From contig JASEHK010000029.1 in the NCBI GenBank assembly GCA_030018875.1, positions 1-12,873 on the forward strand: DNA of 12,873 nt, written 5' to 3'. Positions within the stretch are counted from its first letter, which is position 1. Each line of letters opens with the position of its first letter. Origin of the DNA: Endomicrobiia bacterium (GTDB taxonomy: Bacteria > Elusimicrobiota > Endomicrobiia > PHAN01). Under the pieces are notes generated by a model. The model was not told the DNA's origin. It searched no databases and was given only the letters and a program-made list of their open reading frames with translations. Of this stretch, positions 8,273-12,873 are shown one piece after another. The position numbers and the translations under genes were made by a program.

Positions 8273-8952
8273 GCGTAAAAGATATCCTCAAAAAAATAGT
8301 ATTGTTCAGGCGACTGAGCGAGCGGGATCTTGATAAAATAAAATCCATAGGAAAGTTCAGGAACTATAAGCCCGGCGAGATTATATTCGGAGAAAACACT
8401 TCCGGCAACGCTCTTTATATAGTGCTATCGGGAGTCGTTAAGATATTTACACAGACAGGTCTGAAGAAGAAAACCCTCGCCTATCTTCAGGCGGGCGAGT
8501 TTTTCGGCGAGATGTCTCTCATTGACCTCAAGCCCCGTTCGGCCTCGGCCGTGGCTCTCGAAAATTGCGAATTGATGGTCATAGAAAAAAAAGAGTTCAA
8601 CAGACTGCTTTCGCGCGATGTCAACATCGTCCTTAATATCATGCGCACGCTGACCCTGAGGTTGCGCACCGCCGACCAGGAAATAGAGCGTCTGGCATTC
8701 AGTTCGCTTACAGGGCGTCTGGCCAAAACGCTCGTTGACCTTGTGACGAAACATTCAAAACCGTGCCATGGCGGATACAGAATACTCATAAGGCTTTCGC
8801 ATCAGGACCTGGCCGATTTCACCGGCACTTCGCGCGAGATGATATCCAAGCAGCTCAACAACTTCAAGCGTTTGGGTTATATAAAAACCGAAAAAAAAGC
8901 CCTCATCGTATTGGGCATAAAGGAACTCAAAAAACTCTGTCCCGAAAGGTGA
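8269..8952 (+). CDS. Crp/Fnr-family transcriptional regulator
   Basis: The 227-residue protein has a cyclic-nucleotide-binding-type beta-roll (about 10-115), a long dimerisation helix (about 115-145) and a winged helix-turn-helix (about 148-220). The phosphate-binding cassette FGEMSLIDLKPRSASAVA at 79-96 keeps the GE and RSA residues that hold cAMP in E. coli Crp, so a cyclic nucleotide is plausible. The recognition helix reads TSREMISKQLNNF at 187-199: the Arg-Glu pair that reads TGTGA in Crp is kept, and the third contact is Lys194 where Crp has Arg. Cysteines are only at 100, 166 and 224, so there is no FNR-type iron-sulfur cluster. A strong GGAGG at 8258-8262 precedes the ATG. A matching TGTGA-N6-TCACA palindrome lies at 12550-12565. 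Confidence 0.92.
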   Translation: MSVKDILKKIVLFRRLSERDLDKIKSIGKFRNYKPGEIIFGENTSGNALYIVLSGVVKIFTQTGLKKKTLAYLQAGEFFGEMSLIDLKPRSASAVALENCELMVIEKKEFNRLLSRDVNIVLNIMRTLTLRLRTADQEIERLAFSSLTGRLAKTLVDLVTKHSKPCHGGYRILIRLSHQDLADFTGTSREMISKQLNNFKRLGYIKTEKKALIVLGIKELKKLCPER

Positions 8953-8962
8953 CGAGAAAAAA

Positions 8963-8967
8963 AGAGG
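8963..8967 (+). promoter_or_regulatory. Ribosome binding site that fixes the primase-like gene start
   Basis: AGAGG lies 8 bp before the ATG at 8976. The same frame is open much further upstream, to an ATG at 8763 inside the Crp-like gene, and a GTG at 8970 is too close to this site. The site and the end of the upstream gene at 8952 both favour 8976. Confidence 0.6.
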
Positions 8968-8975
8968 CCGTGAAA

Positions 8976-10379
8976 ATGAACCTAAAAGAGTTTTACGCAA
9001 ATCCCGCGATAAGACACCGTTTGGCCCAGTACTGCGGAGGTTCCTCCGATAAGCCGGAGACATTTACCGCGGCGTATCTCGTCGGCGTGAGCGAGAAGAT
9101 GGTCAAGGAGCGCATTTCGGAAGAGTACTTCTACTCGACGGACAGCAAGTCTTTTTACTGGTTGCTCGACAAAGAAGTTGACCTCTTCCGTTCCGTCTGG
9201 GATACCGAAAATGTGCTCGGGGTTTTGGACGTTGAGTATTTCAATCTCGTCCACGCCGGCGAGGCCTATTGGAACGCCAAAAGGACGTACGAAGCCATAG
9301 AGCCCGTCTATCAGATTCTGTTAAGAACATTTCAGGATTTCGGCATAAGCCCTCTTTGCATAATGACGGGACAGGGGTATCATTTCAGTTTCAAGGTGCC
9401 CAATTCGTCTCCCGACATGAAGAAACTCTCCGAACTCGGAAAGATGGAAGATTCCGTCAAGGGAAAATACGGCTCGACGCACGGCCGCCGCCACCGCAAA
9501 GTGGACTTGGAATACGGTCTCGCCTTCGACGGAATGGGTCGCCTCATAGAATATATCGGTCACCTTATGTACAAGGCGCTCGAAAAAGAGTACAAGGGTA
9601 TGCCCGTCGTATTCACCGACACCGCTATCGGCGGCAAGTTTAAGGAAGCCATATCCATAGACCTTTCGATGTACGCCGACCCCGTGTTCATGCGGGATAT
9701 CCGCTGCCCGTTTTCTCTCTATCAAAAGCACAAGATATTCAAGTATAAGTTCGGAGAACAAACCGCGCGCTCTATTCCGACTCTCATAACTCTTCCCCGT
9801 TACGCCGCCAACATGCCGGAACTCCTTAAAATCAGATACGATTTCGCGGCTGCCGTAAAATACGCCGAGACCGAGACATCGTATACGACGATACCTGTCG
9901 CCGAGGCCGGGGTCGAAAGGTTGATAAACTCTTACAAGCGCTCGCAACTTTACAAGTTTCACAAGCATTTCGATTCCGTCGAGCACGACCCTTACGCTAA
10001 ATGGAATTATACTTACGACCGCTTCGACACTTCGAGCATTCCGCCCTGCGTCGCACACTGCATTAATGAGCCTAATCCGCACATACTGCGCCCCACTAAT
10101 CTTCAGACGCTCACGCGCGTCCTGATGAAGCAGGGATGGCATCCGAAACACATCGCCGGTCTCGTGCGCTCCAAACTTGAGAGGAACTACCAGTGGGGAC
10201 CGCAGTGGTTCAAATACGACGCGGCCACCCGCGCGAACTTTTACATAAGAATATTCGCCGGTCTTTTGTCCGCCGGCGTTGACCGCGAGGAAGACCTCAA
10301 CTGCTTCTCTCACGCGGAAAAAGGCTACTGCTGGCGGCCCAATTGCGGCAACGATTTGACCCGCTTCCGCATCAAATAG
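8976..10379 (+). CDS. Archaeo-eukaryotic primase (AEP)-like protein with a PriL-type Fe-S-like C-terminal domain
   Basis: I assign this 467-residue protein by motif reading; it matches no common bacterial housekeeping family I know. AEP enzymes make primers or fill DNA using a three-motif active site. Here LGVLDVEYF (81-89) gives a DxE pair (Asp85, Glu87), as in PrimPol; TGQGYHFSF (131-139) gives the GxGYH motif with His136; ISIDLS (226-231) gives Asp229; and DIRCPFSLYQKH (241-252) resembles the RLPGSLHGKTG segment of primase small subunits. The C-terminal part, IPPCVAHC (355-362), NPHILRP (367-373), an L-rich stretch with GW, and NCFSHAEKGYCWRPNC (442-457), resembles the large-subunit Fe-S domain; Cys358, 443, 452 and 457 are candidate ligands. 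The last spacings are tighter than in known PriL. It sits 23 bp after the Crp-like gene, with no helicase or defence gene nearby. Primase activity is inference. Confidence 0.7.
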   Translation: MNLKEFYANPAIRHRLAQYCGGSSDKPETFTAAYLVGVSEKMVKERISEEYFYSTDSKSFYWLLDKEVDLFRSVWDTENVLGVLDVEYFNLVHAGEAYWNAKRTYEAIEPVYQILLRTFQDFGISPLCIMTGQGYHFSFKVPNSSPDMKKLSELGKMEDSVKGKYGSTHGRRHRKVDLEYGLAFDGMGRLIEYIGHLMYKALEKEYKGMPVVFTDTAIGGKFKEAISIDLSMYADPVFMRDIRCPFSLYQKHKIFKYKFGEQTARSIPTLITLPRYAANMPELLKIRYDFAAAVKYAETETSYTTIPVAEAGVERLINSYKRSQLYKFHKHFDSVEHDPYAKWNYTYDRFDTSSIPPCVAHCINEPNPHILRPTNLQTLTRVLMKQGWHPKHIAGLVRSKLERNYQWGPQWFKYDAATRANFYIRIFAGLLSAGVDREEDLNCFSHAEKGYCWRPNCGNDLTRFRIK

Positions 10380-10401
10380 CATCCCCATCTACGGAAAATC
10401 A

Positions 10402-11247
10402 ATGAAAATCGGTATATCCACGGGTCTTTTTTTTACCCGTAACATTCTTGAGGCGCTTCCCGAAATCAAGGAGGCCGGTTTCGACGTGGTCGAAATATGG
10501 GCCGGCACCGAGAAATACGGATCATTTACGCACTTCAATTGGCATAAAGACCGCCAGACACAGTCGCTTGACGTTTGTTTAAGGGGGCTCGGTATCGCGG
10601 TCGAAAGTCTCCATTCGCCGTTTTCGGAACTCGTAGATATTTCAAGTCCCGACGAAAATCTGCGCACTTTCGCCGTCGAAGAAATAGAGAGGTCTATGTA
10701 CTGTCTTAAACGCCTCGGCGGCCGGATACTGGTGGTTCATCCCGCATCCACCGACGAGTCCCTGAAAGACGATATATCCATCCGCTTCTCGCAGTGCAGG
10801 AAAAGTCTGGAGCATCTTTACGTTCGCGCGCAGGACCTCGACGTAAAAATCGCCATCGAAACGCAACTCCCGCATATTTTCGGAGGGGAAATCTCCGTGC
10901 TTATGCGTCTCGTCGAGGGATTCTCGCCCGAGGCCTGCGGATTTTGTTTCGACAGTTCTCACGCCAATCTTTACAGGAAAGGGGCGATCAGCACTTTTGA
11001 CGAGCTTGCCCTGCGGATAATATCACTTCATATTTCGGACAATAAGGGCTCGGCGGACGATCATCTCGTCCCGGGCGCGGGTATGATAAATTGGCGCGAT
11101 CTCGTTTATCGAATAAAGAAATCCGGATGCTGCGAAGTTTTTATGCTCGAGGTCTTGAAAGGACATACCGACGACGAGCCGCGCGACATACTCGTTTCGT
11201 CGCGTCGCGCCGCGCTACATCTTTTGCATAATGAACGGTCTAAATAA
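10402..11247 (+). CDS. Sugar phosphate isomerase/epimerase-like TIM-barrel protein (AP endonuclease 2 / xylose isomerase-like)
   Basis: The 281-residue protein has the order of beta-strand end motifs seen in xylose isomerase-like TIM barrels: MKIGIST at 1-7, GFDVVEIWAG at 26-35 (Glu31), VESLHSPFSE at 67-76 (His71), ILVVHPAS at 109-116 (His113), IAIETQ at 150-155 (Glu153), CFDSSHANLY at 182-191 (Asp184, His187), SLHISDN at 208-214 (His210), DHLVPGAGMINW at 220-231 (His221) and FMLEV at 247-251 (Glu250). These Glu/His/Asp residues would bind divalent metal. Substrate is unknown; sugar isomerases, epimerases, endonuclease IV and some RiPP-modifying oxidases share the fold. No strong ribosome site is seen. 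The gene follows the primase-like gene by 22 bp and overlaps the PqqD-like frame by 17 bp if that gene starts at 11231, suggesting linked expression and perhaps function. Confidence 0.82.
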   Translation: MKIGISTGLFFTRNILEALPEIKEAGFDVVEIWAGTEKYGSFTHFNWHKDRQTQSLDVCLRGLGIAVESLHSPFSELVDISSPDENLRTFAVEEIERSMYCLKRLGGRILVVHPASTDESLKDDISIRFSQCRKSLEHLYVRAQDLDVKIAIETQLPHIFGGEISVLMRLVEGFSPEACGFCFDSSHANLYRKGAISTFDELALRIISLHISDNKGSADDHLVPGAGMINWRDLVYRIKKSGCCEVFMLEVLKGHTDDEPRDILVSSRRAALHLLHNERSK

Positions 11248-11527
11248 AACATCGGGCGCTATGGCGAAATTCCGTCTGAAAAAATCCCTGGCTTACCGTA
11301 AGATAGACGGCGTTCTTTACGTCACCGACGCGGTTGAGTCGTCGCTGCATGAGTTTAACGGCGCCGGCGCGATTATATGGGAGATGTCGGCGCATGGCCG
11401 TCCGCGTTCCGCGATTCTGGAAAAAATCACGGGGGAATATGACGTAGCTCTCGCGACCGCGTCGCGGGATATAGATGAGTTTCTCAATACTCTTGAAGAA
11501 AAAGGTCTCCTTGAAATCGTCGGATAA
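11231..11527 (+). CDS. PqqD-family peptide chaperone / RiPP recognition element
   Basis: The 98-residue product carries the PqqD fold: RLKKSLAYRKIDGVLYVTD (15-33) as the beta strands, then SLHEFNGAGAIIWEM (38-52) in place of the usual LNxTGxxIWxLL, and a helical end with DIDEFLNTLEEKGLLEI (80-96). PqqD-like domains bind the leader of a precursor peptide and hand it to a partner radical SAM enzyme; here such a partner follows at once and overlaps it. The ATG at 11231 overlaps the upstream gene; an in-frame ATG at 11261 (giving MAKFRLKKS) would remove ten poorly fitting residues and is about equally likely. Neither has a clear Shine-Dalgarno, so reinitiation after the TIM-barrel stop at 11247 is plausible. 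No precursor peptide gene is visible beside it. Confidence 0.85.
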   Translation: MNGLNKTSGAMAKFRLKKSLAYRKIDGVLYVTDAVESSLHEFNGAGAIIWEMSAHGRPRSAILEKITGEYDVALATASRDIDEFLNTLEEKGLLEIVG

Positions 11528-12554
11528 ACTCTTTCTTGCAACATACCGCGCAAACATTCCGCTTACCGTAATCTTTGAGATTACCCGCGATTGCAACCTT
11601 GCCTGCCGCCACTGCTATATCCCGTCCGCCGACCGCAAACTGAAAGGCCTTCCGACGGAAAAAGTCAAAAAAATCCTCCGAGACGCCGCACGAGCCGGAG
11701 CGATGTACGTTATTTTCACCGGCGGGGAAATTTTTCTGCGCCGCGATATTTTCGAGATAATCGCCTTCGCGAAAAATCTGCGATTTGATGTGCGGCTGTT
11801 CACCAATGCCACTCTTTTGGACGCAAAAAAAATCCGGCGTATCGCCGGACTCGGCGTGTCCGCCGTAGAGACGAGCCTCTATGGCGCCGCCTCCGCGCAT
11901 GATTTTATAACCCGTAGCGCCGGCTCTCACGCGAAGACCGTCCTTGCGATAGACGGACTTCTGGGCAGCGGCGTCCGCGCCGTTGTCAAGACACCTCTTA
12001 TGAAAACGAATTTCAGTGAGCGTTCATGGCTTTTGTCTTTCGCGAAAAAAAGGGAAATCCTTTGTCGCTTCGATCCGTTGTTGGCGCCTTCCGACGACGG
12101 CGGAAAAGGAAATCTTCGGTTGCGTCTCGGCCCTGCGGAACTTGAAACGGTCTACCGCGAGTTCGGCCCGCAGGTGCCTCCCGACTTGCTTCGCGACGTG
12201 TCCGCGCCGCGGCCCCGCCGCGAAAAACTCGTCTACTGCGGCGCCGGCAGAAATTTCGCCGCGGTGTCTTGTGACGGGATTCTATATCCTTGCCTTCAGT
12301 TGAAAATTCCTTTGGGCGACCTCAAAGAAAAAAGTTTCGGAAGCATTTGGAAAGCCGGCTCGCCCGAAGAGCCGCTCGCTTTTATTCGCCGCGCCGAGCT
12401 CGACGACAATTCGCCTTGCGCATCCTGCCTCCATCTCGAATATTGTCAGAGGTGCCCCGGCCTCGCGCTGCTCGAAGAGGGGGACATCGCCGCCGCGCCC
12501 TCGGTGTCCTGCCTTTCCTCGCAGGTCCGCCGCAAAGTATCGCGGCGGGTGTGA
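11475..12554 (+). CDS. Radical SAM/SPASM domain protein (PqqE-like maturase)
   Basis: This 359-residue enzyme has the radical SAM cluster motif CNLACRHC with Cys40, Cys44 and Cys47, a GGE motif at 83-85 for SAM binding, and the segment VETSLYGA (131-138), common in PqqE-like proteins. The C-terminal SPASM domain has Cys255, Cys266, Cys273 (CDGILYPC), Cys315, Cys318, Cys324, Cys327 and Cys346, enough for two auxiliary 4Fe-4S clusters. Enzymes of this type make carbon-carbon, thioether or similar links on peptides. It overlaps the PqqD-like gene, its likely partner. The ATG at 11475 gives a 53-bp overlap; a TTG at 11511 has AAGG at 11502-11505 in front and would cut the overlap to 17 bp. Both keep every motif. 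The stop codon lies inside a Crp-type palindrome. The substrate is unknown. Confidence 0.92.
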   Translation: MSFSILLKKKVSLKSSDKLFLATYRANIPLTVIFEITRDCNLACRHCYIPSADRKLKGLPTEKVKKILRDAARAGAMYVIFTGGEIFLRRDIFEIIAFAKNLRFDVRLFTNATLLDAKKIRRIAGLGVSAVETSLYGAASAHDFITRSAGSHAKTVLAIDGLLGSGVRAVVKTPLMKTNFSERSWLLSFAKKREILCRFDPLLAPSDDGGKGNLRLRLGPAELETVYREFGPQVPPDLLRDVSAPRPRREKLVYCGAGRNFAAVSCDGILYPCLQLKIPLGDLKEKSFGSIWKAGSPEEPLAFIRRAELDDNSPCASCLHLEYCQRCPGLALLEEGDIAAAPSVSCLSSQVRRKVSRRV

Positions 12555-12596
12555 ACAAAGTCACATCCCGTCATTAATCCACCCGCGCTATTTTCT
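12545..12596 (+). terminator. Possible rho-independent terminator after the radical SAM gene
   Basis: GCGGGTG at 12545-12551 pairs perfectly with CACCCGC at 12580-12586, leaving a 28-base loop, and is followed by a T-rich stretch (TATTTT, 12589-12594). The loop is long and the T-run broken, so the call is weak. A competing hairpin, CGGGTGTGA (12546-12554) with TCACATCCCG (12561-12570) and one bulged base, uses the same bases. Confidence 0.3.
12550..12565. promoter_or_regulatory. Exact Crp-type operator palindrome TGTGA-N6-TCACA
   Basis: TGTGAACAAAGTCACA matches both half-sites and the six-base spacing of the classical Crp consensus without a mismatch. It covers the TGA stop of the radical SAM gene. 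The window encodes a Crp-family regulator whose recognition helix keeps the Arg-Glu pair that reads this sequence. The centre lies about 60 bp before a start point expected for the TATAAT at 12605-12610, near the class I activator position. Alternatively the palindrome is only an RNA hairpin at the gene end. Confidence 0.5.
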
Positions 12597-12604
12597 CCCC
12601 GTCG

Positions 12605-12610
12605 TATAAT
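12605..12610 (+). promoter_or_regulatory. TATAAT -10 box, possibly of a Crp-dependent promoter
   Basis: A perfect TATAAT stands at the left border of the MITE-like element. No fair -35 box is found 16-18 bp upstream (the bases there are GC-rich), as is usual for activator-dependent promoters, and the Crp-type palindrome is at a suitable distance. It would transcribe the repeat and whatever lies beyond the window. Confidence 0.35.
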
Positions 12611-12771
12611 GAGACCATTGAAAAACTCTTGTCATGTCATTCCCGTCCCGCCTTGGCGGGAGGAATCCAGAGTTTCCGTCGGCAATGGATTCGTCCCCGA
12701 ATGTCTTTATCGGGGATAACTACATTCGGGAATGACAAAGTGGTCAAGAAATAGGTTTTTCAACGGTCTCA
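12610..12771. mobile_element. MITE-like element with terminal inverted repeats
   Basis: The 162-bp segment starts with TGAGACCATTGAAAAAC and ends with the reverse complement of TGAGACCGTTGAAAAAC, 16 of 17 bases matching. TAA flanks it on both sides (12607-12609 and 12772-12774), which may be a 3-bp target duplication. Inside are further inverted pairs: GTCATTCCCG (12636-12645) with CGGGAATGAC (12727-12736), CCCGCC-TT-GGCGGG (12647-12660) and TCCCCGA (12694-12700) with TCGGGGA (12710-12716). It has no coding capacity, so any transposition would need a transposase from elsewhere. A REP-like dispersed palindrome is the alternative reading. Confidence 0.65.
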
Positions 12772-12827
12772 TAATCATCCGTCAAAAAATATTTTATTTT
12801 GCCAAAACGGTATTTTTAGTTTATCTA

Positions 12828-12857
12828 TTGCGAAAGGGCGTTTTTTTTGAGTATAAT
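12828..12857 (+). promoter_or_regulatory. Sigma70-type promoter reading out of the window
   Basis: TTGCGA (12828-12833) and a perfect TATAAT (12852-12857) are separated by 18 bp, within the usual range. An AT-rich stretch upstream (about 12781-12822) could serve as an UP-like element. Transcription would start near 12864 and go towards a gene beyond the right edge, which I cannot see. Confidence 0.55.
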
Positions 12858-12873
12858 TTGGTCCTGTATAAGG

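Larger units (their letters stand above)
12555..12873. other. Gene-free stretch with regulatory and repeat content
   Basis: About 320 bases after the last stop hold no coding region that I can support on either strand. The content is, in order: most of a Crp-type palindrome, a possible terminator, a TATAAT box, a MITE-like element, an AT-rich stretch (about 12781-12827) and a sigma70-like promoter near the right edge. I see no tRNA, riboswitch or precursor peptide gene in it. Confidence 0.7.

Noticed and set aside
8269..8952. Regulator considered as an FNR-type oxygen sensor
   Set aside because: There is no N-terminal cysteine cluster; only three scattered cysteines are present and the cassette is Crp-like.
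8763..8975. Upstream extension of the primase-like reading frame into the Crp-like gene
   Set aside because: The frame is open by chance over the Crp-like helix-turn-helix region. An AGAGG site and gene spacing favour the ATG at 8976.
9321..10388. Minus-strand open frame of 355 codons opposite the primase-like gene
   Set aside because: The plus strand has ordered primase-type motifs, spacing and a ribosome site; the minus strand has none.
12016..12577. Short plus-strand frames inside and after the radical SAM gene considered as RiPP precursors
   Set aside because: They are alternate frames of the maturase gene, rich in Arg, without a leader-like part or a core with repeated residues.

Overview
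The window is a densely packed bacterial chromosome segment in which every recognisable gene reads left to right. Base composition is moderately GC-rich, yet isoleucine is often written with ATA, and lysine-rich stretches give many runs of seven to nine A. Short-form (Aquifex-type) aconitase, a fused nucleotidyltransferase/phosphomannomutase protein, a DUF502 membrane protein and an archaeo-eukaryotic-type primase-like protein occur together. This fits an uncultured or deep-branching bacterial lineage such as Elusimicrobiota or Omnitrophota. That assignment is inference from gene content and style; no rRNA or tRNA gene is present to settle it.

Layout. (1) 1-1445: the 3' end of glmS, then acpS and a stand-alone NAD(P)H-hydrate dehydratase (nnrD), tightly packed. 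(2) 1509-7538: a [4Fe-4S] aconitase overlapping by 4 bp an 840-residue ManC-like protein with a degenerate phosphomannomutase tail; then a 100-bp gap filled by a repeat-built inverted repeat; then an intact phosphomannomutase/phosphoglucomutase. (3) 7544-8952: a DUF502 two-TM membrane protein overlapping by 4 bp a Crp/Fnr-family regulator. (4) 8976-10379: an unannotated-looking protein in which I see the three catalytic motifs of archaeo-eukaryotic primases (DxE, GxGYH, hD), followed by a C-terminal region resembling the iron-sulfur domain of primase large subunits. (5) 10402-12554: three overlapping genes for a xylose-isomerase-like TIM barrel, a PqqD-type RiPP recognition element and a radical SAM/SPASM maturase. 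(6) 12555-12873: about 320 bp without a gene. It holds an exact TGTGA-N6-TCACA Crp-type palindrome on the last stop codon, a possible terminator, a TATAAT box, a 162-bp MITE-like element and a promoter-like TTGCGA-18-TATAAT reading out of the window.

How the genes work together. Region 1 and the start of region 2 are housekeeping: amino-sugar precursor synthesis, acyl-carrier activation, metabolite repair and the TCA cycle. The ManC-like protein and the intact mutase together could make an NDP-sugar for the cell surface: the mutase makes the sugar-1-phosphate and the fused protein activates it. The regulator, primase-like protein and the TIM-barrel/RRE/radical SAM trio sit in one close-spaced directon, so they may be co-transcribed.

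The two parts that look least described are the bacterial primase-like protein with a probable Fe-S domain and the TIM-barrel/PqqD/SPASM cassette with no visible precursor peptide. The exact Crp-type operator just after that cassette, in the same window as a Crp-family gene, is the third item worth following up.
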